Assembly (NCBI GenBank): GCA_902614235.1
Contig: CACMKG010000002.1
Span: 62,001-126,000, forward strand
From: an uncultured SAR86 cluster bacterium
GTDB lineage: Bacteria; Pseudomonadota; Gammaproteobacteria; Magnimaribacterales; AG-339-G14
Reading direction: 5' to 3'
Length of the DNA: 64,000 bases
Shown: positions 25,302 through 34,926 of the stretch, in pieces
How the letters are laid out: each line of letters opens with the position of its first letter
Position numbering within the stretch: the first letter of the stretch is position 1
Position numbers and translations under genes: made by a program
The notes under the pieces: generated by a model
The model's input: only the letters and a program-made list of their open reading frames with translations
The model's database searches: none
What the model was told of the DNA's origin: nothing

Positions 25302-27648
25302 CAGGCCCAGGCGCTAAAACCTCTCTATTTCCATTTGAATTCATCTCGCTCACAAGGCCAGCGGTTTCCATTGTTTCTATCAAGCGAGCTGCTCTATTAT
25401 AACCTATTCTAAATTTTCTCTGGACTGCTGATATAGACGCTCTTCTGGATTCAACCACAAAAGCAACTGCTTGATCGTAGAATTCATCTTTTTCCGAATT
25501 ATCTCTATCGGAATCTGTGCCATCTGCGACTTCGGGAGCTTTTGTAACTTCATCTAAATAGCTCACCGTTTCTTTATCTTTCCAGTCTTTCACGACTCTA
25601 ATTATTTCTTCTTCTCCAACAAAAGCACCATGAACTCTAAGAGGAATGGAGGTTCCAGATCCAACGTAAAGCATATCTCCCTTTCCCAAAAGCTGCTCTG
25701 CTCCGACTTGATCTAAAACAACCCTAGAATCCATTGATGAAGCAACGTTAAAAGCCATTCTGGCAGAAATATTTGCCTTGATTAGACCGGTAATAACGTC
25801 AACAGAAGGTCTTTGAGTTGCTAGCAACATATGTATTCCTGCGGCTCTCGCTTTTTGAGCTAACCTAGCAATTAATTGTTCAACTTTTTTTCCAACAACC
25901 ATCATCAAGTCAGCAAGCTCATCAACAGCTATTACAATTTGAGGTAATTCAGTCAAATCAGGAATATCGTTTTCCGAAATACCTTTATCTTCATCTATTT
26001 TCATTGTTGGATCCTTAATTGGATTATCATCAGCAATAGCTTTGTTTACTTTTGTATTAAAACCGCTTAAGTTTCTTACCGATAACGCAGACATAAGTTT
26101 GTATCTTCTTTCCATTTCATTTACACACCACCTAAGTCCATATGCAGCCTCAGACATATCTGTGATCACTGGACAAAGTAAATGAGGTAAATCTTCATAA
26201 ACTGAAAGTTCCAACATTTTAGGATCAATCAAAACTAATTTAACTTCTTGAGGGTTTGCTTTATAAAGAATACTCATCAACATTGAATTAAGGGCTACTG
26301 ACTTTCCTGATCCAGTAGTTCCTGCTATTAATAAGTGTGGTAGTGAGGCCAAGTCTTCTAATACGGGTTTGCCTTCAATATCTTTTCCGTAAGCCAAAGT
26401 TAAAGGACTTTTGGCATCTTCAAATTCTTTCGAGGCAATAACTTCTCCTAACATAACGCTTTCTCTATCGGCATTTGGAATTTCAACTCCAATGGTCTCT
26501 CTCCCTTCAATGACTTCTACTATTCTTATACTGCCTACTCCTAACGAACGAGCTAAATCTTTGTTTAGATTTGAAACCATTGAAACTTTTATACCTTTTG
26601 GCAGTTCAACTTCAAATCTAGTCACCACAGGACCGCGCATGGTTTCTCTTACAATTGCATATTCACCTTCAGGACCAGTTACTTTGAATTCTGCTAGCTT
26701 AGTAATTAACGCTTCTTTCAAAATATCCAATTCATAAAGTTGTTGAGAAGACATTTCTTTATTGTTTTCTTTTCTTTCATCCAGTAAAGAAATTTTTGGC
26801 ATCTCGCCAGGGATTTTCTTTTCAAATAACTCTTCTTGCTTCTCTAAAATTACTTTCTTACCCTCGGGTATTTTAGACTCGGCCTTCTTTATTTCAGGTT
26901 TTGGCATTGATCTTATTTTTGACTTATGTTCATTAAGAAATTCTTGCCTATTTTTCTTTTCTCTACTTTTCGCTATTTTTTCTTTCAAAGAAGAAAAGCT
27001 TTCTTTCGATATTTTATTAAGATAAAAAATAAAGTTTATAAACCTATCTTTTAAAACTGAAATCAAATCTTGCCAGTGCAAATTAACTAATAAACTCAAA
27101 CTAACCATAAAGAAAAAAGCTCCAACAATGGTTGTACCAACTGAGCTTAGGTAAGGCAAAGTAGCTTCTGACAAATAACTTCCAAAAATTCCAGCTGAAG
27201 TTTCTGGGAAGTAATTGCTGTAAGGATCTATATGCAGGCTAACTAAAAGAGAAACCGAAAAACAAAGAATAATAAATCCAAAAAAAGTAAAAAGCCCAGA
27301 TTTAACTGGCGCCTCTGAATCTAAACCATCAGCTTTTTTCAAATAATAATTTAGAGGATTAATGAAAAGAACTAACGAGATTATCCAGGCAGTAAGTCCT
27401 AAAAAAGAATATAGAAAGCTACTTATCCAAGCGCCTACAAGACCAATACTATTATTGACAGAAACATCTATGGATTCTCTCCATTGAAAATCATCAATTG
27501 AATATGTCAATAAAGATAGGCTTAGAATTATTCCTGATAACAATTGAAATAAAACGAAGAGGTCTAAGAGAAGCTTCTTTGTTGAAGAACTCACTTGGAA
27601 TCTGGCTTTTACAGATTCAGAAATCGAAGATGTTTTCTTTTTATTCAA
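25291..27648 (-). CDS. ftsK: DNA translocase FtsK
   Basis: Septum-bound motor that pumps chromosome ends and activates XerCD at dif. Four N-terminal membrane helices lie in ~25-190, followed by a short charged linker (~215-310), then the RecA-like motor with Walker A GTTGSGKSVALN and Walker B IVIAVDELADLMM. The C-terminal gamma winged helix (RRASISAVQRKFRIGYNRAARLI region) reads KOPS sites. At 785 aa the linker is much shorter than in E. coli (1329 aa), as usual for compact genomes. Confidence 0.96.
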   Translation of the reverse strand: MNKKKTSSISESVKARFQVSSSTKKLLLDLFVLFQLLSGIILSLSLLTYSIDDFQWRESIDVSVNNSIGLVGAWISSFLYSFLGLTAWIISLVLFINPLNYYLKKADGLDSEAPVKSGLFTFFGFIILCFSVSLLVSLHIDPYSNYFPETSAGIFGSYLSEATLPYLSSVGTTIVGAFFFMVSLSLLVNLHWQDLISVLKDRFINFIFYLNKISKESFSSLKEKIAKSREKKNRQEFLNEHKSKIRSMPKPEIKKAESKIPEGKKVILEKQEELFEKKIPGEMPKISLLDERKENNKEMSSQQLYELDILKEALITKLAEFKVTGPEGEYAIVRETMRGPVVTRFEVELPKGIKVSMVSNLNKDLARSLGVGSIRIVEVIEGRETIGVEIPNADRESVMLGEVIASKEFEDAKSPLTLAYGKDIEGKPVLEDLASLPHLLIAGTTGSGKSVALNSMLMSILYKANPQEVKLVLIDPKMLELSVYEDLPHLLCPVITDMSEAAYGLRWCVNEMERRYKLMSALSVRNLSGFNTKVNKAIADDNPIKDPTMKIDEDKGISENDIPDLTELPQIVIAVDELADLMMVVGKKVEQLIARLAQKARAAGIHMLLATQRPSVDVITGLIKANISARMAFNVASSMDSRVVLDQVGAEQLLGKGDMLYVGSGTSIPLRVHGAFVGEEEIIRVVKDWKDKETVSYLDEVTKAPEVADGTDSDRDNSEKDEFYDQAVAFVVESRRASISAVQRKFRIGYNRAARLIETMETAGLVSEMNSNGNREVLAPGPDAE

Positions 27649-28648
<1,000 letters not shown>

Positions 28649-28660
28649 ATTAAATCTACA

Positions 28661-29389
28661 ATGATTAAAAAGAATATTTATAAAAATATTTCAATCTCAA
28701 AAAAAACTGATACATGCCATATTTCTTTAAATAACCCTAAAAAGTTAAATGCTCTAAGTTCATCCACTTTAGTAGAAATTTCGAAAGCTTGTGACGAAGT
28801 TGCATCGAACAAAAAAATTAAAATAGTCATCTTTTCTTCGACTTCAAAAAATTTTTCTGCTGGAGCTGATTTGACAGAGATAGAAAAAAATAAAACTCTC
28901 GAAGATTACTGGCATGAGAATTACGGAAGAAAATGCATAAATTCCATTTTAAATTTACCACAATTATCTATCTGCTTAATTGAGGGCTATTGTCTTGGAG
29001 GCGCTGCAGTCATTGCCTCCGCTTGTGATTTTAGAATGGCTGAAAAAAATTCCTTAATTGGCTATCCAGAAATAGAACTAGGCATGAACCTGAGCTGGTT
29101 TGGCCTACCTCTTGCTATAAGTTGTTTGGGTTTATCGGAAGCAAAACATGTAATTTTAAGTGGAGAAAAATTTAGTGCTCTGGAAATGCAAAATAAAGGG
29201 TTTATAAATGAAACTTTTGATTTGAGTGACAAGAATAAGTGTTTAAAAAAATGGACTAGTAAGTTTAAGAAAATGCCTGGATTGCAATTAAAAATGATTA
29301 AAAAAAGCGCAAATGAAATAGCTTTTGCTCAAGCCAAAGCTGTGATGCATATGGAATTTGATCAGTTTTTGTTATCAAGAAATAATTAA
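28661..29389 (+). CDS. Enoyl-CoA hydratase/isomerase family protein
   Basis: Crotonase-fold protein of 242 aa. Oxyanion-hole segments are FSAGADLTEIEKN (~65) and GYCLGGAAVIASACDFRMAE (~108-127), and IGYPEIELGMN (~132) carries the acidic residue at the usual catalytic position. It is shorter than typical hydratases (about 258 aa), and the substrate is unknown. It follows trxB by 12 nt and its end overlaps the convergent nitronate monooxygenase gene by 4 nt. Confidence 0.85.
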   Translation: MIKKNIYKNISISKKTDTCHISLNNPKKLNALSSSTLVEISKACDEVASNKKIKIVIFSSTSKNFSAGADLTEIEKNKTLEDYWHENYGRKCINSILNLPQLSICLIEGYCLGGAAVIASACDFRMAEKNSLIGYPEIELGMNLSWFGLPLAISCLGLSEAKHVILSGEKFSALEMQNKGFINETFDLSDKNKCLKKWTSKFKKMPGLQLKMIKKSANEIAFAQAKAVMHMEFDQFLLSRNN

Positions 29390-30363
29390 AAATTATCTAA
29401 TCTGGATTTAGCTTCTTCATATTCAGAGACCATTTGATCTACTGCAGTTTGAACTGAAGGAGCATCTTTAATTGTACCAATTCCCTGTCCAGATCCCCAA
29501 ATGTCTTTCCAAGCTTTTGAAGAATTATCTTTTTTTGCTATAGCGGAAGTACTGAAATTCATGTCATCTTTACTTCCAGAAGTATGTTCCTCTGGATTCA
29601 ATCCAGCTGCTTCTACACTTGGTCGTAAATAATTACCATTTACTCCAGTAAAAGTTGCAGAATACATTATGTCGTCTGCAGTGCTATCAATAATCATCTG
29701 CTTATAACCAGGGGAAGCATTGGCTTCTTCTGTTGCAATGAATTTAGTTCCAACATAAGCAAAATCAGCTCCAAGTGCTAACGCTGATAAGACCGATGAA
29801 CCTTCTGAAATGCTTCCAGAGAGAGCAATAGGGCCATCAAAGAATTCTCTTACTTCTCGAACCAAAGCAAAAGGACTCAAGGTACCAGCATGACCTCCTG
29901 CACCAGCACATACTAAAATTAAACCATCGGCACCTTCTGACAAAGCTTTTTTTGCATGTCTAATATTTATAACGTCGTGCATAACCACTCCGCCATAACT
30001 GTGCACCGCTTCGGTTACAAATTTTGGTGCTCTTAAGCTGGTAATGATTATTGGTACCTTATGTTTGACACAAACTTCCATGTCATGTTCTAAGCGATCA
30101 TTTGAACTGTGACAAATTTGATTTACTGCAAATGGAGCAACTTTTTTTTCAGGGTTTGCTTCTTTATATTCTTCTAATTCTTTAGAAATTTTTTCAATCC
30201 ATACTTCTAGTTGATCTGCAGGTCTTGCGTTTAAAGCAGGGAAAGATCCAACTATTCCAGCCTTACATTGAGCAATCACCAGTTCAGGATAAGAAACGGT
30301 AAATAGCGGAGCTCCAATGACAGGAATTCGTGTGTTATCTTTTAAAAGTTTTCTTATATCCAT
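29386..30363 (-). CDS. Nitronate monooxygenase family protein
   Basis: FMN-dependent TIM-barrel enzyme of the 2-nitropropane dioxygenase family, which oxidises alkyl nitronates. Family marks are PVIGAPLFTVSYPELV at the N-terminus, QCKAGIVGSFPALNARP, the catalytic-His segment CAGAGGHAG, and the FMN phosphate site around ALGADFAYVGTKF. The track starts at 30381, but ATG 30363 (MDIRKLLKDN) fits homologues better and overlaps by one base (TAATG) the stop of a small membrane gene. The family has many members of unknown substrate. Confidence 0.88.
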   Translation of the reverse strand: MDIRKLLKDNTRIPVIGAPLFTVSYPELVIAQCKAGIVGSFPALNARPADQLEVWIEKISKELEEYKEANPEKKVAPFAVNQICHSSNDRLEHDMEVCVKHKVPIIITSLRAPKFVTEAVHSYGGVVMHDVINIRHAKKALSEGADGLILVCAGAGGHAGTLSPFALVREVREFFDGPIALSGSISEGSSVLSALALGADFAYVGTKFIATEEANASPGYKQMIIDSTADDIMYSATFTGVNGNYLRPSVEAAGLNPEEHTSGSKDDMNFSTSAIAKKDNSSKAWKDIWGSGQGIGTIKDAPSVQTAVDQMVSEYEEAKSRLDNF

Positions 30364-30494
30364 TATTGCGATGCCACCCAAAAAACAACCATTGCTGTAA
30401 CTGTTAACATGATGATTACAGCAACTAAAGCATCAACTTTGCTATCTGCCTCGGCCGCTTCTTCATCAAATTTTGTTTCTTGATTGTCTTCCAT
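30363..30494 (-). CDS. Small single-span membrane protein (43 aa)
   Basis: Too short for the ORF track. ATG 30494 begins two bases after the acuI stop (TAA-TC-ATG) and the TAA at 30365-30363 overlaps the next ATG. The product has an acidic N-terminus (EDNQETKFDEEAAEAD) and one C-terminal membrane helix (ALVAVIIMLTVTAMVVFWVA). Tight coupling on both sides argues that it is translated. It might anchor or regulate one of the flanking enzymes; function unknown. Confidence 0.7.
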   Translation of the reverse strand: MEDNQETKFDEEAAEADSKVDALVAVIIMLTVTAMVVFWVASQ

Positions 30495-30496
30495 GA

Positions 30497-31480
30497 TTAA
30501 TTTTTTAATCTAACTCTACCAATTTGTTGGCCCTTGAGAATTTTGTCTATTTCAGAGAATAACTCTTCAAGTCCAACGTCTTTTATTTGATCGTTAATTT
30601 TTTCTAATTTCCAATCCGATGCGAAATTATTCCATATTTCTTTTTTTACATCTATTAAAGTTTCTGCAGAGTCGATACCTAATAAAGACAGTCCTCTCAA
30701 AATAAAAGGGAAAATGCTTGTATTCAAATTAACTCCTCCGACCATGCCACAGCATGCAATTGCTGCTCTTTGGTGAGTGGCTGTTATCAAGTTGGATAGA
30801 ATGTCACTTCCAACGGCATCTACTCCACCTGCCCATCTTGGTTTTGCCAAAGGGCTTTTGATATCTCCTTCAAATTCAGATCTATTAATCACCTCTTTAG
30901 CGCCTAATGATAAAAGAAGATCTGTTTCAGTATCTTTTCCAGTTATTGCCACAACTTCAAATCCAAGTTTTGCTAAAAGCATAACTGCTATAATCCCTAC
31001 TCCTCCAGTTGCACCAGTTACAAAAACTTCTCCGTCCACTGGTTTTACTCCACTAAGTAATATTTTTCTTACACATAATCCAGCAGTCAAACCAGCGGTT
31101 CCGTAGGCCATAGATTCTTCCAAGTCAAAATTATCTGGTTTTTTAATAATCCATTCTTTAGGGACTCTAATGTACTCAGAAAATCCGCCAGAGGTATTCA
31201 TGCCTAAATCGTATCCCGTAACAATTACTTCATCCCCTACTGAAAATTCATCTGAATTTGATTCTTCTACTATGCCAGCAGCATCAATACCTGGAGAATG
31301 GGGATAATTTCTTGATACCCCTTTATTTCCAGAAGCTGAAAGAGCATCTTTGTAATTCAAAGAGGAAAATAAAACTTTGATTAAAACATCTCCCTCAGGA
31401 AGGTCGTCCAAAGTTCTCTCTATCACGTTTGAAACGAAACCATTTTCAGTTTCTTCTGTTACAAAAGCTTTAAAATTCAT
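30497..31480 (-). CDS. acuI: Acrylyl-CoA reductase (NADPH) / YhdH-type quinone oxidoreductase
   Basis: Zinc-independent MDR-family reductase (327 aa) of the YhdH/AcuI group. N-terminal SSLNYKDALSASG and HSPGIDAAGIV, Rossmann motif GATGGVGIIAVMLLAKLG and CCGMVGG are family features. AcuI reduces acryloyl-CoA to propionyl-CoA and protects marine bacteria during DMSP catabolism; that substrate is inferred from family. No DMSP lyase or acuK/acuN gene is beside it; instead it leads an operon with a 43-aa membrane protein and nitronate monooxygenase. Confidence 0.85.
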   Translation of the reverse strand: MNFKAFVTEETENGFVSNVIERTLDDLPEGDVLIKVLFSSLNYKDALSASGNKGVSRNYPHSPGIDAAGIVEESNSDEFSVGDEVIVTGYDLGMNTSGGFSEYIRVPKEWIIKKPDNFDLEESMAYGTAGLTAGLCVRKILLSGVKPVDGEVFVTGATGGVGIIAVMLLAKLGFEVVAITGKDTETDLLLSLGAKEVINRSEFEGDIKSPLAKPRWAGGVDAVGSDILSNLITATHQRAAIACCGMVGGVNLNTSIFPFILRGLSLLGIDSAETLIDVKKEIWNNFASDWKLEKINDQIKDVGLEELFSEIDKILKGQQIGRVRLKN

Positions 31481-31696
31481 AAGTTAAATTTAAAAGCACA
31501 TTTAACATTAAATAAAAAAAATAAGATACTTTAAGTTTACTTTTGCTTTAAATCAGTACAAGACCTAGAGCAATATACTTTAAATGCACTTAAATAGTTC
31601 ATAAAAGCTTAAAAATTTACAAATGTTAAAAATAAAAGGTTTTAATTTATCCGGTTTAATTACCTCTTATTTATTAATTAATAAACAGGAGATGTA
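31481..31696 (+). promoter_or_regulatory. Upstream region of outer-membrane protein 1
   Basis: 216 bp between acuI and the first TIGR02001-type gene. AGGAG at 31687-31691 is a good ribosome-binding site five bases before ATG 31697. A perfect but wholly AT palindrome TTTATTAATTAATAAA (31670-31685) abuts it. No convincing -35/-10 pair was found. Confidence 0.4.
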
Positions 31697-32299
31697 ATGA
31701 ATAAACTTAAACTATTAATAGTTAGTATTTCTCTGATTCTTGCTTCAGGAATTGCATCAGCAGCTTCAGTATCTGCTAACGCGACTCTACAAAGTGACTA
31801 TACATGGAGAGGTATGACACAAAACAATGGAGATGCATCTGTAAACGGTGGGTTAGACATTGAGTTTGATTCAGGTTTCTATGCTGGAACATGGCTTGCT
31901 GCTGTAGGATCAGGTTCTGAGGTGGATTACTATGGTGGACTAACTGGCGAATTAGGCGATGTTTCTTATGATATCGGCTACATAAAATTTGATTACCCAG
32001 CAGTTGCCGGTGGTGGTGCTGATTTTGAAGAAGCTTACTTAGGTCTTGGAATTGGTGACTTTGGATTAACTTTTGCTTCTGGTCAGGATGCAGCTACTGA
32101 TAATCTCGAAATCTCTTATGCTTTTGGAGACTTTGGTGTTGCTTTTGGTGATTACGACGAAGTAGGTGAGTATTTTTATCTAACTTATGGATTCGAATTT
32201 GCTGGCTTTGCTATGACCGTTGGTTATACAGAATTTGAACATGACACAACTGCTGCAAGTGATGAAGACGCTTTTTTCCTAGATATAGGAATTCTATAA
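31697..32299 (+). CDS. TIGR02001-type outer-membrane protein, copy 1
   Basis: 200-aa protein with signal peptide (KLKLLIVSISLILASGIASA) and a beta-rich, Gly/Asp/Tyr-rich body. SANATLQSDYTWRGMTQNNGDASVNGGLD (in part: DYTWRGMTQ) is the N-terminal signature of the TIGR02001 family, predicted outer-membrane beta-barrels of unknown role. Alternating aromatic strands continue to the C-terminus. A paralogue follows at 32519 and a strong terminator separates them, so each is its own unit. Confidence 0.82.
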   Translation: MNKLKLLIVSISLILASGIASAASVSANATLQSDYTWRGMTQNNGDASVNGGLDIEFDSGFYAGTWLAAVGSGSEVDYYGGLTGELGDVSYDIGYIKFDYPAVAGGGADFEEAYLGLGIGDFGLTFASGQDAATDNLEISYAFGDFGVAFGDYDEVGEYFYLTYGFEFAGFAMTVGYTEFEHDTTAASDEDAFFLDIGIL

Positions 32300-32319
32300 G
32301 CTAATTTTTCATATTACCT

Positions 32320-32350
32320 AAAAAACCCCCTTTTTTAAGGGGGTTTTTTT
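32320..32350 (+). terminator. Intrinsic terminator after OMP copy 1
   Basis: CCCCCTT-TTTT-AAGGGGG stem-loop followed by seven T (32326-32350), preceded by an A-run, 20 nt after the stop codon. Confidence 0.92.
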
Positions 32351-32424
32351 ATGGAAATCTCAAATACCACAATATATGGTGTTTTTTTGTTCCAGAAAGA
32401 AGCACATTTGCTTGCAGGATGTAA

Positions 32425-32469
32425 AAAAAAGGTATAGACCTTTTTTAGTTTAATGGTTTTTAACTAAAA
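32425..32469 (+). promoter_or_regulatory. Two adjacent inverted repeats upstream of OMP copy 2
   Basis: AAAAAAGGT-ATAG-ACCTTTTTT (32425-32446) is a terminator-like hairpin, overlapped by TTTTAGTT (32443-32450) and AACTAAAA (32462-32469) separated by 11 bp. The second has perfect 8-bp arms and sits 50 bp before ATG 32519, as an operator would. Neither is found upstream of copy 1. Confidence 0.4.
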
Positions 32470-32518
32470 TATTATGTTTTAATAGCGGCTTATTTATAAA
32501 TTTATAAATGGAGAAGAT

Positions 32519-33160
32519 ATGAATAAACTAAAATTAACGTTAATTGGTTTAGCCTTAGTATTTGTTTCCACATTTGCTAATGCTGTTTCTGTCTCTGGAA
32601 ATGCGGCTATACAGACCGACTACATCTGGAGAGGAATGACCCAAAATGGTGGCGAAAATTCTGTCAATGTTGGCTTAGATGTTGACTTTGAAAATGGATT
32701 TTACGTTGGTACTTGGGGAGCTACTGTGGGTGTAGGTAATTCTAACTTAGAATTAGACTACTACGGCGGTTATACATTTGAAATGGGTGGCATTGGTGTA
32801 AATATTGGTGCAATTCAAGTTAAATATGATGGGGATAATCAATATGATTTCTCTGAAAACTACATTGCTTTATCACTTCCTATGAATGTTGGCCTTCATT
32901 ATTCTGAAGGTGATGAACTAGGAGACTATGCTGAAATAAGTTGGGGCATGGATGTTGGTGCTGGTTCGTTAGCCATTGCTTATGGCGACATGGATAGCTC
33001 TAATGGAGCAGCTGATGGTGGATCTCATACAACTATCGGTTACAGCATACCGGCTGGAGACCTAACAGTTGATCTTTCTTACAGCGACTTTAGTGGAGAT
33101 ACTAACGCAAATGGAACTATGGCAGACCAAGATGCAGTTGTTTTAACAATTAGCATGTAA
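32519..33160 (+). CDS. TIGR02001-type outer-membrane protein, copy 2
   Basis: 213-aa paralogue of the preceding gene, with signal peptide (KLKLTLIGLALVFVSTFANA) and the same signature DYIWRGMTQNGGENSVNVGLD (first part DYIWRGMTQ). The barrel-like alternation of hydrophobic and polar residues runs throughout, and it ends in hydrophobic VVLTISM, compatible with an outer-membrane C-terminal strand. Ribosome-binding site GGAGAAG lies directly before the ATG. Tandem copies suggest duplication; the ligand, if any, is unknown. Confidence 0.82.
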   Translation: MNKLKLTLIGLALVFVSTFANAVSVSGNAAIQTDYIWRGMTQNGGENSVNVGLDVDFENGFYVGTWGATVGVGNSNLELDYYGGYTFEMGGIGVNIGAIQVKYDGDNQYDFSENYIALSLPMNVGLHYSEGDELGDYAEISWGMDVGAGSLAIAYGDMDSSNGAADGGSHTTIGYSIPAGDLTVDLSYSDFSGDTNANGTMADQDAVVLTISM

Positions 33161-33180
33161 GTTAGTCTTAGAACTTAATA

Positions 33181-33208
33181 AAAAACCTCTCTTCGGAGAG
33201 GTTTTTTT
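33181..33208. terminator. Bidirectional terminator with UUCG-type loop
   Basis: AAAAACCTCTC-TTCG-GAGAGGTTTTTTT: a 6-bp GC-containing stem plus A/T extension capped by a TTCG tetraloop on the plus strand. It ends OMP copy 2 and, read leftward, the alpha/beta hydrolase would come in from the other side. Confidence 0.9.
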
Positions 33209-33212
33209 ATTC

Positions 33213-34175
33213 CTAATTTTTATTAATGAAATCAAATAGATATTTTCCTACTTCTGTAGGTTGTCGATAAGCAATATCATGCGTACCGTCTTTTATCTCT
33301 TTAAAACTTATCTCTGGAATATCAAGTTTTAATTTCTCTAAACCCAATATAGGACAAACTCCATCATGGGTGCCCCAAATAACTTGGGTATTAATTCTAT
33401 CTAGTCCTATTTTTTTAAAAGCTTCTGAAGAATCTGTCATATTAAAATTTCTAGCCGTCGATAGTAAGGAATCAGTGAAGCCTTTGTATAAAGTTTGCTG
33501 CAAAAAATAATTTTCAAACTCTTCTTTGCCTATAGCCTTAGGATCGTCACTATTTTCTGTTTCAGATGCTGATATATTTTTATAAATCGATGGCAAGGCT
33601 TTAAAAAAATAATCTCCAACTATCGGCATCATAAACAACTTCATTGCCCAATGTGGCTCAGGAATGTAACCAGCGGGCGCGATTAGATTTAAAGTTTTAA
33701 TTTTTTGTTTATTTCTATGGGAGAACAAAGCAGAAATTGGACCTCCCATAGAATAGCCTATCAAATGAAGATCTTCAGAAACTTTCAACGATGTTAATAA
33801 TTCTTCCAAAGTATCTACATAGAAATTAATACTATATTTTTCTTTGGGACGATCAGAATACCCTCTGCCAAAATGATCATAAGATAAAACTTTTCTACCT
33901 GTTGAAAGCAAATCTTCCAAAATTCCATTCCAAACAAAACTTGGAGTTGCAAATCCATGAACCAATACAATTATCTCATCTGAATATAATTCCTTAGGCT
34001 CATGCCAGCGATAAAATATTTTGCCTTTGCTTAAAGATGCTTGATTTCCATAAGAAGGAATTTTAATTTTATTAGGATTTTTTAATTTTAGAGTATTAAA
34101 AATATAAGGAAAACTAATTAAAACTATTAAAGTGATAAAAATTGTTAATGCTGTTAAAGTCATAATTCTCCCCAC
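33213..34175 (-). CDS. Alpha/beta hydrolase, membrane-anchored
   Basis: 320-aa hydrolase with an N-terminal membrane segment (LTALTIFITLIVLISFPYIF). The fold is clear: oxyanion strand VLVHGFATPSFVW (~70), nucleophile elbow IGYSMGGP (~140), an acid near VIWGTHDGVCP (~265) and His in KDGTHDIAYRQP (~296). The cap region is short. It is probably an esterase or lipase acting at the periplasmic or cytoplasmic face; substrate unknown. It is divergent from the GDPD gene with 25 bp between them. Confidence 0.83.
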   Translation of the reverse strand: MGRIMTLTALTIFITLIVLISFPYIFNTLKLKNPNKIKIPSYGNQASLSKGKIFYRWHEPKELYSDEIIVLVHGFATPSFVWNGILEDLLSTGRKVLSYDHFGRGYSDRPKEKYSINFYVDTLEELLTSLKVSEDLHLIGYSMGGPISALFSHRNKQKIKTLNLIAPAGYIPEPHWAMKLFMMPIVGDYFFKALPSIYKNISASETENSDDPKAIGKEEFENYFLQQTLYKGFTDSLLSTARNFNMTDSSEAFKKIGLDRINTQVIWGTHDGVCPILGLEKLKLDIPEISFKEIKDGTHDIAYRQPTEVGKYLFDFINKN

Positions 34176-34200
34176 AAAAGATTATATATAAAAATTCTTT

Positions 34201-34926
34201 ATGAATTCTTTTTTAGATAGTGTATTTCAGGGTTTTGTCCATAGAGGGGATACTTCTATTTTTTTAGAGAACACTATCGAAGCCTTTCAATCGGCTGTTT
34301 CTTCAGGTTATCAATATTTAGAAACGGATTTGAGAGAAACTGTTGACGGCAAAATAATAACTTTTCACGATCCTAACTTAAAAAGAATCACTGGCGCTAA
34401 CATAACAATAAGTGAAACTAAGTTTTCTGATATCAGAATGAGAAGATTGCCATCGAGAGAGACCATTCCAACTATTGACGAACTTTTAGAAGAATTTCCA
34501 GATTCTTTTTTTAATATGGATCTCAAAGTAAGTCACATTGAAGAAAAAGTTTTAAGAAAAATTAATTCACATAATGCATTAGAAAGAGTTTGCCTTGGTT
34601 CTTTTAATTCAAGAACAATAAAGAAAATTAATGCTTTGGAACCTAAAATTCTGACTTCAATGGGAGTATCACAAGTAATAATGTATAAATTTTTTTGGAA
34701 AAAAAATAATTCTAGATTGATTCAAATCCCTACTAGTAGGTATGGCATTAAAGTCGTCACAAAAAAATTTATCGACAGGCTCCATGAAGATGGCTATAAG
34801 GTTCATGTCTGGACAATAAATAGCGAGTCGCAAATGCAAACGCTAATTGATTTAGGTGTTGACGGAATAATGACAGACAACGCATCTGGTTTAATGAATG
34901 TCATGAGACAAAATAAACTTATTTGA
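34201..34926 (+). CDS. Glycerophosphodiester phosphodiesterase
   Basis: Hydrolyses glycerophosphodiesters to glycerol 3-phosphate and an alcohol. The TIM-barrel signature is intact: FVHRGDTSIFLENTIEAF (in part HRGD, ENT), YLETDLRETVDGKIITFHDPNLKR with the metal ligands E.D and the catalytic HD pair. The end carries WTINSESQMQTLIDLGVDGIMTD, normal for the family. At 241 aa with no signal peptide it is likely cytoplasmic (UgpQ-like). It overlaps the convergent MFS gene by 8 nt. Confidence 0.93.
   Translation: MNSFLDSVFQGFVHRGDTSIFLENTIEAFQSAVSSGYQYLETDLRETVDGKIITFHDPNLKRITGANITISETKFSDIRMRRLPSRETIPTIDELLEEFPDSFFNMDLKVSHIEEKVLRKINSHNALERVCLGSFNSRTIKKINALEPKILTSMGVSQVIMYKFFWKKNNSRLIQIPTSRYGIKVVTKKFIDRLHEDGYKVHVWTINSESQMQTLIDLGVDGIMTDNASGLMNVMRQNKLI

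Noticed and set aside
31670-31685. Perfect palindrome TTTATTAATTAATAAA before outer-membrane protein copy 1
   Set aside because: Pure A/T, no spacer and in a region of similar A/T runs; expected by chance at this base composition.
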